Source of the DNA: Sphingorhabdus sp. EL138
Lineage (GTDB): Bacteria > Pseudomonadota > Alphaproteobacteria > Sphingomonadales > Sphingomonadaceae
Assembly (NCBI RefSeq): GCF_945882965.1
Contig: NZ_CAMCWY010000012.1
Coordinates: 21,599-85,598 of the forward strand
DNA: 64,000 bases
Reading direction: 5' to 3'
The notes beneath the pieces were generated by a model that saw nothing but the letters and a program-made list of their open reading frames with translations, was not told the origin of the DNA and made no database searches. The position numbers and the translations under genes are program-made. Of the stretch, positions 1-10,428 are shown in pieces. Position 1 is the stretch's first letter, and the number at the start of each line of letters is the position of its first letter.

Positions 1-192
1 GCGCCGGGCTGGGTTGCGGAATATGGCTTGATTGCTTCCAAGGCGATGTTGTTGTTTGCGGTGACGGCCACCGCGATGCGATCACGGCTTGATCTGTTGC
101 TTACTCAAGGGTGGAGGGCGTTGCTGCCCGTGATGCTGGCGACCGTTACCGCCTTTGTCACCGCGGCTGCATTTGCATGGGCGTTTTTATGA
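1..192 (+). CDS. C-terminal end of a membrane protein, possibly YeiH/UPF0324 family (partial)
   Basis: The first 63 codons of the window form an open frame that ends in TGA at 190-192, so the gene starts before the window. The fragment is mainly hydrophobic, with two likely membrane segments around a short SRLDLLL loop and a final segment ending in FAWAFL. The arrangement 'ASK-hydrophobic-R-x-L-G-WR-L-hydrophobic' resembles the C-terminus of UPF0324/YeiH putative sulfate exporters, but 63 residues are too few to be sure. Its stop overlaps the glpD start (ATGA at 189-192), which suggests one transcript. Confidence 0.5.
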   Translation, partial: APGWVAEYGLIASKAMLLFAVTATAMRSRLDLLLTQGWRALLPVMLATVTAFVTAAAFAWAFL

Positions 193-1691
193 AGCAGATT
201 ATCTATGATTTGGCCGTTATCGGCGGCGGCATTAATGGCGCGGGCATCGCACGTGACGCCGCTGGCAGGGGCGCGAAAGTCGTGCTGCTTGAACGTGGGG
301 ATTTGGCGCGGGGCACGTCTTCTGCGTCGACGAAGCTCATTCATGGCGGGCTGCGCTATCTTGAGCATTATGAATTTGCTTTGGTCCGCGAATCCTTAAT
401 TGAACGCGAGCGGCTTTGGGCGATTGCGCCGCATATCATCTGGCCGCTGCGCTTCATTTTGCCGCATCAAAAAGGGATTCGTCCAGCGTGGCTCGTGCGG
501 CTTGGCTTGTTTTTGTACGACCATATTGGCGGCCGGAAATTGCTGCCAGCAACCCGGACGGTAAATTTGAAAAACGAGCCTGCCGGCAAACCGCTTAAGC
601 CCGAATTTGTGAGGGCGTTTGAATATTCAGACTGCTGGGTCGATGACGCACGCTTGGTCGTTTTGAACGCCATGGATGCCGCCAAGCATGGCGCAGACAT
701 TCGCACCCGGTCCGAAGTCACGCATCTCGAACGTCGCGATGGATTGTGGCATATACACGTTGCAGGGCAAGAACCCCTCCGTGCCCGCGCGGTTGCCAAT
801 GCAGCGGGGCCAGCGGTGCTGGACTTGCTCGCACGGACAAATGGGCATGACCGGCCATCAGGTGGCACGATCCGCTTGGTGAGAGGATCGCACATCGTGG
901 TCCGCAAGATGTTCGACACGCCGCAGGCATATTTCTGTCAAAACCCCGACGGCCGCATATTCTTCGCCATTCCATATGAGGATGACTTCACCCTCATCGG
1001 GACGACTGATGCCGATCATACAGGTTCGCTTGATGATATTCACGCGACCGCAGAAGAGATTGATTATATCTGCGCGTCGGCTGCGGTTTATTTCAAGCAA
1101 GCCATAACGCCTGCCAACGTGCTGTACAGCTTTGCAGGCGTCCGGCCTTTGGTCGATGATGGCTCAGGCAAACCTGAAACAGCATCGCGCGGATATCATT
1201 TCGAACTGGATGTCGATGCAGACGAAACGGCACCTATCCTCTCGGTCTTTGGCGGCAAGATAACTACCTATCGGCATCTGGCCGAAAGTGCGGTCGAGCG
1301 GCTTTCGAAGCACGTGGCGGTGCTGAAAAGCGAAAGCTGGACATTGCGAAAGTCCTTGCCAGGCGGAGATTTTCCAATTGATGGTGCCGATCGCCTCGCT
1401 TCGGATATTCAGCGGGAGCATGCCTATTTGCCCGCCGCACTCGTGCACCGCTGGGTGCGCAGCTACGGAACAAAGACTCGTGCTTTTTTATCAAACGCCA
1501 GCGCACTTGCCGATTTGGGCACGGCCTTTGGACATAGCCTCTATGCGGTTGAGGCGGACTATCTCGTCGATCACGAATGGGCGCAGTCCGCCGAGGATAT
1601 ATTGTGGCGGCGCAGTAAGCTGGGTTTGCGTTTCAATACCGAAGAGGCCCAGAAGTTAGAGGATTATGTCGTCAGCCGCCGATGCAACTAG
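189..1691 (+). CDS. glpD: Aerobic glycerol-3-phosphate dehydrogenase
   Basis: This FAD flavoprotein oxidises sn-glycerol 3-phosphate to dihydroxyacetone phosphate at the inner face of the cytoplasmic membrane and passes electrons to quinone. The 500-residue product has the N-terminal dinucleotide-binding motif GGGINGAGIARD (from residue 12) and the family signature RGTSSASTKLIHGGLRYLE (41-59). A later PxFAGVRPL-type segment (SFAGVRPLVDDG) and a C-terminal helical domain complete the usual GlpD layout. An upstream start at 111 is open, but ATG 189 begins directly before the FAD motif and overlaps the preceding stop by 4 bases, so it is preferred. No glycerol kinase or facilitator gene is adjacent. 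Confidence 0.95.
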   Translation: MKQIIYDLAVIGGGINGAGIARDAAGRGAKVVLLERGDLARGTSSASTKLIHGGLRYLEHYEFALVRESLIERERLWAIAPHIIWPLRFILPHQKGIRPAWLVRLGLFLYDHIGGRKLLPATRTVNLKNEPAGKPLKPEFVRAFEYSDCWVDDARLVVLNAMDAAKHGADIRTRSEVTHLERRDGLWHIHVAGQEPLRARAVANAAGPAVLDLLARTNGHDRPSGGTIRLVRGSHIVVRKMFDTPQAYFCQNPDGRIFFAIPYEDDFTLIGTTDADHTGSLDDIHATAEEIDYICASAAVYFKQAITPANVLYSFAGVRPLVDDGSGKPETASRGYHFELDVDADETAPILSVFGGKITTYRHLAESAVERLSKHVAVLKSESWTLRKSLPGGDFPIDGADRLASDIQREHAYLPAALVHRWVRSYGTKTRAFLSNASALADLGTAFGHSLYAVEADYLVDHEWAQSAEDILWRRSKLGLRFNTEEAQKLEDYVVSRRCN

Positions 1692-1857
1692 GAATAACTA
1701 AGCGATATTCGACCCGCTGCGCCGGGGCGCTTGATATCCCTGCTCAAAACGGCATTGGCCATTTCTGCAATATGGTATCCTTTCTGGCTTGATTTTCACA
1801 GTCAAAAGGACCATCTCCCCCCAATCGGAGCAAATTTATCTGATTAGGGTGCGCAAC

Positions 1858-2271
1858 ATGCGTTTGTCGAATATGGCCGATTATGCAGTGGTGATGATGA
1901 GCGCAGCTTCGCGCCATTGCGGCTCTGCGCGCGTGTCGGCGACCGACCTTGCTGCAGAAACCGGCTTGGCCTTGCCGACAGCACAAAAGCTGGTGAGCAT
2001 ATTGACAAAGGCGGGCCTGTTGCGGTCGGCCCGTGGCACGGGCGGCGGCATCACACTTGCCCGTCCCGCAGCGGCGATCACCCTTGCCGACATCATTGAA
2101 GCTGTCGAAGGCCCAATTGCGCTGACCATATGTTGCGATTCGCACAAGCACGCGATGGGCCAGCATTGCGCCAAGGAAGGCAGGTGCAACGTCCAGGCGC
2201 ACTGGCCAGTGGTCAATAACGCAGTGCGCGGTGCCTTAGCACAAATCAATTTGGCGGGATTAACGCGATGA
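1858..2271 (+). CDS. Rrf2-family regulator of the SUF operon (SufR/IscR-like)
   Basis: The 137-residue product is a winged-helix Rrf2 protein with an N-terminal MADYAVVMM segment, a helix-turn-helix around residues 28-58 and the usual wing [12 protein letters not shown]. Cysteines at about 92, 93, 104 and 110 match the position of the three-cysteine Fe-S ligand set in IscR-type members, so cluster binding is likely. It is the first gene of the suf operon and overlaps sufB by ATGA (2268-2271), so it probably senses Fe-S status and represses or activates its own operon. The start at 1858 is chosen because the family begins MRLS/MRLT; an upstream open extension to 1789 has no family similarity. 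The 166-base leader (1692-1857) should hold the promoter and operator, but I could not identify either. Confidence 0.9.
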   Translation: MRLSNMADYAVVMMSAASRHCGSARVSATDLAAETGLALPTAQKLVSILTKAGLLRSARGTGGGITLARPAAAITLADIIEAVEGPIALTICCDSHKHAMGQHCAKEGRCNVQAHWPVVNNAVRGALAQINLAGLTR

Positions 2272-3749
2272 ACGATGACATGGACTTCAAGGATAAGGCC
2301 GCGTGGGATGCCGCAGATCGCGTCGCGGATTATGAACATGGCTGGTCGTCGGACATCGAAACCGACTTCGCGCCCAAGGGCCTGACCGAGGATACCGTCC
2401 GTTTTATCTCCGCCAAAAAAAATGAGCCCGAATGGATGCTCGAATGGCGGTTAAAGGCGTTTGCGAGCTGGAAAACGATGACGCCGCCCGATTGGGCCAA
2501 GCTCAACGTGCCGCCAATCGATTATCAGGACGCATATTATTATGCCGAGCCAAAGGCCAAACCAAAGCTTGGTTCGCTGGATGAGGTCGACCCCGAAATT
2601 CTGCGGATTTATGAAAAGCTGGGTATTCCGATAGCAGAGCAAGAAGTGCTGGCCGGCGTCGAAGGCGCGCGCCGGGTCGCGGTAGACGCCGTTTTCGACA
2701 GCGTGTCCGTCGCCACCACGTTCCGCGCCGAGTTGGAACGTGCCGGCGTTATCTTCCGCAGCATATCGGAGGCGATTAAGGAATATCCGGAGCTGGTGAA
2801 GAAATGGCTCGGCAAGATTGTGCCGATGCGCGACAATTATTTTGCGACGCTTAACTGCGCTGTCTTCTCCGACGGGACATTCGTCTACATCCCCGAAGGC
2901 GTGCGTTGCCCGATGGAGCTCAGCACCTATTTCCGGATTAACGCCGAAAATACCGGCCAGTTTGAACGCACGTTGATTATCGCCGATAAGGGCAGCTATG
3001 TCAGCTATCTCGAAGGCTGCACCGCGCCGATGCGCGACGAAAACCAATTGCACGCCGCTGTTGTTGAGCTTGTTGTGCTCGACGATGCCGAAATCAAATA
3101 TTCGACTGTGCAAAACTGGTATCCCGGCGATGCCGAGGGCAAGGGCGGCATCTATAATTTCGTCACCAAGCGGGCTTTGTGCCAAGGCCGCAACAGCAAA
3201 GTTTCATGGACTCAGGTCGAAACCGGCAGTGCCGTTACTTGGAAATATCCAAGCTGCGTTTTGAACGGCGAGAATTCAGTGGGCGAATTTTACTCGGTCG
3301 CGGTGACCAACAATTACCAACAGGCCGACACCGGCACCAAGATGATCCACAATGGCAAGGGGTCGCGCTCGACCATCGTGTCAAAGGGCATCAGCGCGGG
3401 GCATAGCAACAACACCTATCGCGGACTTGTCCGCGTCGCGCCAAATGCCGAAGGCGTGCGCAACTTCACCCAGTGTGATTCGCTGCTGCTTGGGTCTTTG
3501 AGCGGCGCACACACCGTGCCCTATATCGAAGTGCGCAACCCAAGCGCGCAGATTGAACATGAGGCGACGACGTCTAAGATCAGCGATGACCAAATGTTTT
3601 ACGCCCAAGCCCGCGGCCTGAACGCCGAAGAGGCCGTCGCGCTGATCGTCAACGGCTTTGCCAAGGAAGTGTTGCAGCAACTGCCGATGGAATTCGCAGT
3701 TGAAGCGCAGAAGTTGCTGGGTATTTCGCTTGAGGGGAGTGTGGGATGA
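2268..3749 (+). CDS. sufB: Fe-S cluster scaffold protein SufB
   Basis: SufB is the core scaffold of the cytoplasmic SufBCD complex, on which new iron-sulfur clusters are built from SufS-derived sulfur. The 493-residue length and sequence are typical: family motifs include [34 protein letters not shown] and the beta-helix end with [21 protein letters not shown]. The Cys in [11 protein letters not shown] and the Glu in HEATTSK correspond to the conserved assembly-site residues of the family. It overlaps the regulator gene by 4 bases and is followed after 50 bases by sufC. Confidence 0.97.
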   Translation: MNDDMDFKDKAAWDAADRVADYEHGWSSDIETDFAPKGLTEDTVRFISAKKNEPEWMLEWRLKAFASWKTMTPPDWAKLNVPPIDYQDAYYYAEPKAKPKLGSLDEVDPEILRIYEKLGIPIAEQEVLAGVEGARRVAVDAVFDSVSVATTFRAELERAGVIFRSISEAIKEYPELVKKWLGKIVPMRDNYFATLNCAVFSDGTFVYIPEGVRCPMELSTYFRINAENTGQFERTLIIADKGSYVSYLEGCTAPMRDENQLHAAVVELVVLDDAEIKYSTVQNWYPGDAEGKGGIYNFVTKRALCQGRNSKVSWTQVETGSAVTWKYPSCVLNGENSVGEFYSVAVTNNYQQADTGTKMIHNGKGSRSTIVSKGISAGHSNNTYRGLVRVAPNAEGVRNFTQCDSLLLGSLSGAHTVPYIEVRNPSAQIEHEATTSKISDDQMFYAQARGLNAEEAVALIVNGFAKEVLQQLPMEFAVEAQKLLGISLEGSVG

Positions 3750-3799
3750 GCCCGTTATCACGCGACGTCCGCACAAAGTTTTTACGGAAATAATTGATC

Positions 3800-4635
<836 letters not shown>

Positions 4636-4639
<4 letters not shown>

Positions 4640-5175
4640 CCATTATCGTCCGCCTTGTCGCGCCCGAAGATGCGCCTGCGCTCGCCGAACTGCTCAATGC
4701 AATTATCGCGCGCGGCGGTACGACTGCGCTGGAAGACGCATTTTCGTCCGAACAGCTTGCCGAAACATATCTCAACGGTCCGAATGTGCTCGTCTGCCTT
4801 GTTGCGGTCGAGACAGATTCCGCACGGATAGAAGGTTTCCAGACGCTGGGCCGCTACCCAAATCTTCCCGATAATATTGGCGATATTGGAACATTCGCAA
4901 GAGTTGATGGCACACAACGTGGTGTCGGCTCCGCTCTTTTTGCTGAAATGGCTGCGCAAGCCCGCGCGCTGGGTTTGTCAGCAATCAATGCCACAATCCG
5001 TTCCGACAATATCGGTGGACTGACCTTTTATGGGAAGCAAGGATTTGTCGATTTTGGCGTGACACACGGCGTTCCATTGAAAGACGGCAAATTGGTCGAC
5101 CGCGTACACAAACGCTTCGCCCTGTCCATTGAGGGCAACCAAAACGACAAAACGCAAGTAGAGGTCTTTGCGTGA
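4636..5175 (+). CDS. GNAT-family N-acetyltransferase inside the suf operon
   Basis: The 179-residue protein has the GNAT fold outline: an N-terminal IIVRLVAPEDAPALAELL strand-helix, and the acetyl-CoA loop region VDGTQRGVGSALFAEM (Q/R-x-x-G-x-G/A) near residues 94-110. A segment with NIGGLTFYGKQGFVDFG (motif B, residues ~126-142) follows. The substrate is unknown; similarity is to phosphinothricin or amino-acid acetyltransferase-like members. It starts at TTG 4636, whose last bases are shared with the sufC stop, and its own stop lies inside the sufD start region (5172-5175), so it is translationally embedded between sufC and sufD. That placement suggests co-expression with Fe-S assembly, but no mechanistic link is known to me. 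Confidence 0.88.
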
Positions 5176-5906
5176 TGGGCACGGCAACGCTCCCAACTCG
5201 CGGCGATGAGGCTTGGCGGTATAGCGATATTGATGCGCTGGCCCGGGCTTGGCCGTTGCCAGCGGCAGAGTGCGTTGTTGTGCCTGCAGATGGCCATTTT
5301 GCGCGGACGATTTTTCAGAACAGCGGCTCTGTTCACACACTAGACATCGCCATTGGCACGGGTGCGACCGCCGCGATCCATATCCTCAACATCGGCGGCG
5401 AATATGGCCGCGTGGAGTTGAACGTCACTTTGCATGAAGGCGCAGATTTCAAGCTTGGCGCAGTGCAAATTGGCGGTGGCAACCAGAATCTCGAGATCAT
5501 TACAACCGTCACCCATGCCGAACCCAGCGCAACATCATCCCAGATCGTGCGCTCGGTCCTCGCTGGCACGGCAACTGGAACCTATTTGGGCAAGGTCGCC
5601 GTTGCGCGCGATGCCCAACTGACTGACAGCGTGCAGTCGGTGAAGGCCATGTTGCTCGACCGCAGCGCGACCGCCAATGCAAAGCCCGAACTCGAAATCT
5701 ACGCCGACGATGTCAAATGTGCGCATGGTTGTGCCATTGGTGAGTTGGACCCGATGGGGCTTTTCTATTTGCAAGCCCGCGGCATTGCGCCGGCGGATGC
5801 AAAGAAGTTGATGTTGCAGGCATTTGTCGCCGGCGTGTTTGAAGGTGCGGCAGATGAAGAAATGCTAACTGAGGCGGCGCTGAAGAAATTAGGGGATTTG
5901 GTGTGA
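5172..5906 (+). CDS. sufD: Fe-S cluster assembly protein SufD
   Basis: SufD is the SufB paralogue that completes the SufBC2D scaffold and is needed for iron entry. The 244-residue product has the family's C-terminal hallmark KPELEIYADDVKCAHGCAIG, including the conserved His of the SufB-SufD interface. It is shorter at its N-terminus than enterobacterial SufD, as is common in alphaproteobacteria. Starts are possible at GTG 5172 and ATG 5175; both follow the GNAT gene closely enough for coupling. Its stop overlaps the GTG start of sufS. Confidence 0.95.
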   Translation: MMGTATLPTRGDEAWRYSDIDALARAWPLPAAECVVVPADGHFARTIFQNSGSVHTLDIAIGTGATAAIHILNIGGEYGRVELNVTLHEGADFKLGAVQIGGGNQNLEIITTVTHAEPSATSSQIVRSVLAGTATGTYLGKVAVARDAQLTDSVQSVKAMLLDRSATANAKPELEIYADDVKCAHGCAIGELDPMGLFYLQARGIAPADAKKLMLQAFVAGVFEGAADEEMLTEAALKKLGDLV

Positions 5907-7129
5907 GTGCGATTAACGCCATATCGCCCCTTGTGCAGGCTGGGAACATCCGCGACCAATTCCCCGGCCTTGCTAACAACTGGCATTATCTCGACACAGC
6001 CGCGACAGCCCAAAAACCGCAGGTCGTGCTCGACGCGATGATGCGTGCGGGCGGCGTGGATTATGCCACCGTCCATCGCGGCGTCTATGCGCGGTCGGCG
6101 AATATGACCGTTGCGTTTGAGGCAGCACGAGCCCGTGTGGCGCGCTTCATGGGCGCGGCTTCGTCCGATGAAATTGTTTTCGTACGCGGTGCGACCGAGG
6201 GCATCAACCTCGTCGTGCAAAGCTGGGGAACGGCGAACCTGGCGGCGAGCGACCGCATCATGCTCAGCCAATTGGAGCATCACAGCAACATCGTTCCGTG
6301 GCAAATGCTTGCCGAGAAGGTTGGGGCGCATATCGATGTCTGTCCGTTGACCGAGGACGGCCAAATCGACCTTGACTGGTTGGAGTCGCATTTAACGCCC
6401 GCACATAAATTAGTAGCGGTTTCGCATGTGTCGAACGTGCTTGGCTCGGTGCTTGACGCCCGCCGGGCCGCGAACGCCGCGCATGCCGTCGGCGCAAAGC
6501 TGATGCTCGACGGCTGTCAGGCCGCACCGCGCATGCATCTGGACATGGCGGCGTTGGATTGCGATTTCTATGTCATGTCGGGGCACAAGTTATATGGCCC
6601 AACCGGACTTGGCGTGTTGTGGGCAAAGGCCGAAACGCTGAATGCGATGCCCCCTTATCAGGGCGGCGGCGCGATGATTGACCGGGTGACGTTTGAAAAG
6701 ACGACCTACGCCCCTGCGCCTTCGCGGTTTGAGGCGGGAACGCCGATGATCATTGAGGTGATTGGCCTGCACGCCGCCATCGACTTCATCGACAGCTTTG
6801 GCCCAGAAGCCATTTTCGCGCATGAAAGCGCGTTGGCTGCACAGACGCGCGATGCCTTGCGCGCGATCAACGCAATCACTTTATATGGCCCTGAACAATC
6901 TGCGGGGATTGTCTCTTTTTCAATGGAGGGCGTGCATCCGCATGACATCGGGACAATATTGGATGAAGAAAATGTCGCCATTCGCGCTGGCCACCATTGT
7001 GCGCAGCCGTTGATGGACCATTTAGGCGTGCCCGCCACCGCGCGGGCGAGTTTTGGTATTTATAATGACAAAGATGATGTCGCGGCGTTGGTGCGCGGCC
7101 TTGCACGGGTGAAGAGGATTTTTGGATGA
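5903..7129 (+). CDS. sufS: Cysteine desulfurase SufS
   Basis: This PLP enzyme takes sulfur from L-cysteine as a persulfide and supplies SufB. The 408-residue class V aminotransferase-fold protein has the PLP lysine in MSGHKLYGPTGLG (residues ~227-239) and the catalytic cysteine in AIRAGHHCAQPLM near residue 358-370. The N-terminal LDTAATAQKP and HRGVYARS motifs are also typical of the SufS group. It starts at GTG 5903 inside the sufD stop and ends inside the start of sufT. No separate SufE gene was found in the operon; the sulfur-transfer partner may be encoded elsewhere. Confidence 0.96.
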   Translation: MSAINAISPLVQAGNIRDQFPGLANNWHYLDTAATAQKPQVVLDAMMRAGGVDYATVHRGVYARSANMTVAFEAARARVARFMGAASSDEIVFVRGATEGINLVVQSWGTANLAASDRIMLSQLEHHSNIVPWQMLAEKVGAHIDVCPLTEDGQIDLDWLESHLTPAHKLVAVSHVSNVLGSVLDARRAANAAHAVGAKLMLDGCQAAPRMHLDMAALDCDFYVMSGHKLYGPTGLGVLWAKAETLNAMPPYQGGGAMIDRVTFEKTTYAPAPSRFEAGTPMIIEVIGLHAAIDFIDSFGPEAIFAHESALAAQTRDALRAINAITLYGPEQSAGIVSFSMEGVHPHDIGTILDEENVAIRAGHHCAQPLMDHLGVPATARASFGIYNDKDDVAALVRGLARVKRIFG

Positions 7130-7581
7130 ACGAGAACATCCGCATACAAGAAGTTGACAGCGTAGAGAAACCCCCAAAAGCGCGGGTCGAAAGCGCAACT
7201 GATACGTCCGAGCGCAAGAAGGACTATCTTGACGGCTTCCTTGCGCAAAAGCCCCCTGCGCCTGCGCAAAGCGAGCCTGATGGCGATTTGTACGAGGCGG
7301 TGATTGCGGCGCTCAAGGAAATTTATGACCCCGAAATTCCGGTGAACATTTACGACCTTGGCCTGATTTATAATGTCGAGATCAATGATGGCCATGCTGT
7401 CGTTTCGATGACACTGACGACGCCGAATTGCCCGGTTGCAGAATCGATGCCTGGCGAAGTTGAGCTGCGCGTGGGCGCGGTGCCCGGCATCGGCGACGCC
7501 GAAGTGAACCTAGTTTGGGAGCCCGCATGGAGCCCAGCCAATATGACTGATGAAGCCCGTTTGGAGCTTGGAATGTTATGA
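7126..7581 (+). CDS. sufT: SUF-associated DUF59/MIP18-family protein SufT
   Basis: SufT helps in maturation of Fe-S proteins under high demand. The 151-residue protein has a charged, low-similarity N-terminus (1-50) followed by a DUF59 domain (about 52-150) with the family motifs EIYDPEIPVNIYDLGLIYNV and MTLTTPNCPVAESMP, including its single conserved Cys. Overlaps of 4 bases on both sides place it in the same translational unit as sufS and sufA. Confidence 0.93.
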   Translation: MNENIRIQEVDSVEKPPKARVESATDTSERKKDYLDGFLAQKPPAPAQSEPDGDLYEAVIAALKEIYDPEIPVNIYDLGLIYNVEINDGHAVVSMTLTTPNCPVAESMPGEVELRVGAVPGIGDAEVNLVWEPAWSPANMTDEARLELGML

Positions 7582-7934
7582 CTGATATAAAAACACGCGC
7601 ACGCCCTGCGGCAGTTATGCTCACAGCCGCATCCGAAGCGCGCATTGCCGAACTGATGTCCAAAGCACCCGAAGGGGCAATTGGCGTGAAGCTGTCCACC
7701 CCGCGCCGTGGCTGTTCCGGGCTTGCTTATTCGGTCGATTATGTGATGCAAGCCGTCGCGTTCGACGAAAAGATCGAAACATCGGGCGGCGTGCTGTATA
7801 TCGACGGCGGCTCCGTGCTGTATCTCGTTGGTTCAATCATGGATTGGGTCGAGGATGAATTCGCCGCAGGCTTTGTGTTTACCAACCCCAATGCGACGGG
7901 AAGTTGCGGCTGCGGCGAAAGCTTCACCGTTTAA
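7578..7934 (+). CDS. sufA: A-type Fe-S carrier SufA/IscA (HesB family)
   Basis: This 118-residue A-type carrier receives clusters from SufBCD and hands them to apoproteins. Three conserved cysteines are visible, one in RRGCSGLAYS and two in the C-terminal GSCGCGESF motif. It is the last gene of the operon. Its stop codon overlaps the stop codon of the convergent autotransporter gene (7931-7934), so there is no room for a conventional terminator between them. Confidence 0.95.
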   Translation: MTDIKTRARPAAVMLTAASEARIAELMSKAPEGAIGVKLSTPRRGCSGLAYSVDYVMQAVAFDEKIETSGGVLYIDGGSVLYLVGSIMDWVEDEFAAGFVFTNPNATGSCGCGESFTV

Positions 7935-10324
7935 AAGTCAAATTGCAGCCGCAAGGCAATGCCGACATCATCAGGCGCATTTTCAAAATGCCCCAGTTCC
8001 TGCCGCCAGAACAGATTTGACGAGAAATGGCCGCCATATATCGGCACGCCCCATATAAGCTCGCTGGCAATCTCCTGCCCCTTTGGTGCCAGCGCAATCT
8101 GGCGGACCGCAAATGTCGTCCCAAGCGTCGCATAATCATACGCCACAGGTAGATACAGCGCCAACCCGCCATGTGTGACGCGCAAGGGCTGCGCGATGCG
8201 CAACGCAATGCGGTCACCGCGCGTCAACACATGAGCGCCCGACAGGTCCAGCGAAAAGGCATTGCTTTGCAGCGCGCTTCGCGCCGTTAGTGCTGCGCCA
8301 GCATTGGCGGTGGTCCAACCGTGCCGCCAGCTTGCGCCAAGCGACCATGCGCCAATCAGTGGGACATCACCCCTGCCGTCGACAAACAAGCTGCGCGCGC
8401 CATTTTGGCCAATGAAGTTGGCGAACCGAGCGCCAAGTACGGTTTCGTCTTCGCGCATCCAATTTGCACCAACGGCGAATTTAGCAGGGCCAATCTGACG
8501 GTCGAGCGACACACCGACAGAGGAATAGGGGTAACGGTTGTTTGGGTTGGTCAAAAACGCCGCGCCACGGCGTTCGAACACACGTGCCTGGCCTGCCTCA
8601 ACGCTTCCTGTCAGGCCAAAGCGCCCAAGTTGATGGCGCAAGGCAAACGACTGACCCGGTGCACGTTCGAACCCGCCGTCCATCTGCGCATCGGTGGCGG
8701 TTAGAAATGCAGCCCCCGAGCTGCCCTGCAATGCCGCGACTTGGCCAGCAGCGGTTTGGTGGATGCTAAGGCTAAACCGGGTGTCGCGTGCAATGGCGGC
8801 GCTGACGCGGCCCGCCAAAATACGCGCTTGATTCTGCTGCCCATATGACAGAAGCAATTGCGAAAGGCGCGCGCCTCCAGCGTCGCTGGCGCTGATGGAA
8901 AAGGCGAGTTCGGTTGTTCCGCGCGATAAGCTGACGGATCGGCTCTGATCAGCCAAAGCAGGCGTGAGCTGAAGGCGAGGCGCGCTTAGGGTAATACCTT
9001 CGGCGACATTGATGTCATACGCACGGCCATAGCTGTCCAACACCACCGCATTTGCGGACATGGGGGACAAGGCGGCATCACCCATGGCCGCAGATGTTGT
9101 CCCGCTATTTCCGTTCAACGCAACGGCGGTGTTTGTGCCGGCCAGCGACGTTGTTCCCGCTGGCGCAAAGGCGCGTCCAATATCCAATATGCCGCGCCCG
9201 TAAAGCGCGTCAGTGCCGGGTTCTCCGGCGTCACGCGCCGATGTCAGCAGCAGGTTCACAATCTGTGCCCCGGTTAAGTTGGGAAAGGCTTGCGCCAACA
9301 AAGCTGCGGCACCAGCGATCTGTGGCGCTGAATAAGACGTGCCATTGAACACCCGCACAGAGGTCCCATCATTCGCAACTAAGCGGTAAATAGTGTCGTT
9401 GCGATATTCGCAGCAAATGCCTTGGCCTAAAGCCGACAACACCGCGTTCTGCGCAACCCCTGCCTTGTTGCTGAATTTTGTTATGATATTACTGTCATCA
9501 ACAGCAGTGGCAATGATGACAAGCCCGTTGCCATTGGCCAATAAGGATTGTGCAAAGGGGCTTGGGCTATTCGGGTCAAATGCGGGATCTAATTCATCGC
9601 CCTCATTTCCTGCTGATACGACCACCACAACGCCAGCTGATGTTGCACGACCTATCGCAGTGCGCAGCGCGCTACTCGCGCCGCCCGCGCCACCGAGCGA
9701 AATGTTAATGACGCGCGCGTTGTTGACCACCGCGCGGTCAACACCGGCGGTAATTGCAGAATCGAAGAACGAACACCCAGCTTCATCCACACTCTGGGCC
9801 GTCGGGGCGCAGCTTCCCGCTTGATCGGCACGCAACGCCAATATTGTGGCGTCAAACGCCATGCCGTGGACGTCGCGATCATCTTTGGCGGCAGCCAAAA
9901 CGCGCGAAACGCTTGTGCCGTGACCATCTTCGTCGCCAAGCGGCCGATCCGCGCCCGTTACATCCCCCGATTGTGCATGGATCCGACCCGCAAACTCATG
10001 GCTATTTGGATCAATCCCTGAATCAATTATACCAACGGTGACACCGCGACCACTGGCACCCGCTTGATAGGCCGTGATCGCCCGGTGAAAATTCGGGCCA
10101 TCTGAGCGGAGATATTCCGCAGTCGCGAAACTTATCGTTGGCGGAGGAGGCGGAGGTGGCGGCGGCGCAGGCGGTGTTGCTGGAGGCGCTGGTGGCACGC
10201 CCGCTGTCGGGGGAGGCGGCGCGGGCGTCGAACCTACCCCGCCTCCGCCGCAAGCAGACAGCGCGAGTACGAAAATGACGGAGCTGCCGATCGCAATTTT
10301 ACGACCAATGCGTGGTTGATGCAT
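7931..10324 (-). CDS. Subtilisin-like (S8) autotransporter lipoprotein
   Basis: The 797-residue protein has a lipobox (VLALSAC, Cys25), then a Gly- and Pro-rich linker (about 27-63) with long proline runs. A peptidase S8 domain follows with Asp in VGIIDSGIDP, His in DEDGHGTSV and Ser in FNGTSYSAPQIAGAA. The C-terminal part (about 500-797) has alternating hydrophobic strands and ends in LQFDF, as expected for an outer-membrane beta-barrel autotransporter domain. It is therefore likely a surface-exposed or self-secreted protease anchored through lipid and barrel. Its substrate is unknown. It faces the suf operon tail-to-tail with overlapping stops, and is divergent from the HAD gene at 10429. 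Confidence 0.88.
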   Translation of the reverse strand: MHQPRIGRKIAIGSSVIFVLALSACGGGGVGSTPAPPPPTAGVPPAPPATPPAPPPPPPPPPTISFATAEYLRSDGPNFHRAITAYQAGASGRGVTVGIIDSGIDPNSHEFAGRIHAQSGDVTGADRPLGDEDGHGTSVSRVLAAAKDDRDVHGMAFDATILALRADQAGSCAPTAQSVDEAGCSFFDSAITAGVDRAVVNNARVINISLGGAGGASSALRTAIGRATSAGVVVVVSAGNEGDELDPAFDPNSPSPFAQSLLANGNGLVIIATAVDDSNIITKFSNKAGVAQNAVLSALGQGICCEYRNDTIYRLVANDGTSVRVFNGTSYSAPQIAGAAALLAQAFPNLTGAQIVNLLLTSARDAGEPGTDALYGRGILDIGRAFAPAGTTSLAGTNTAVALNGNSGTTSAAMGDAALSPMSANAVVLDSYGRAYDINVAEGITLSAPRLQLTPALADQSRSVSLSRGTTELAFSISASDAGGARLSQLLLSYGQQNQARILAGRVSAAIARDTRFSLSIHQTAAGQVAALQGSSGAAFLTATDAQMDGGFERAPGQSFALRHQLGRFGLTGSVEAGQARVFERRGAAFLTNPNNRYPYSSVGVSLDRQIGPAKFAVGANWMREDETVLGARFANFIGQNGARSLFVDGRGDVPLIGAWSLGASWRHGWTTANAGAALTARSALQSNAFSLDLSGAHVLTRGDRIALRIAQPLRVTHGGLALYLPVAYDYATLGTTFAVRQIALAPKGQEIASELIWGVPIYGGHFSSNLFWRQELGHFENAPDDVGIALRLQFDF

Positions 10325-10428
10325 AAAAATACCACTTTCAGCGATTGAATTTCTGCTTAAGCCCGATTCGCTTTCGCTAATCTTAACGTCGCCGTTGAGT
10401 AAAGATGTGTTTCTGGCTAGGTGACTAC

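Noticed and set aside
111..188. N-terminal extension of glpD from ATG 111
   Set aside because: The extension reads the preceding membrane gene in another frame and precedes the conserved FAD motif by an unlikely stretch; ATG 189 is better.
1881..2339. Long minus-strand open frame opposite the Rrf2 and sufB start
   Set aside because: It is the shadow of GC-rich coding sequence on the plus strand, with no family features or ribosome site.
10140..10240. Low-complexity repeat that might be a CRISPR or tandem-repeat array
   Set aside because: It encodes the Pro/Gly-rich linker of the autotransporter; there are no regular spacers.
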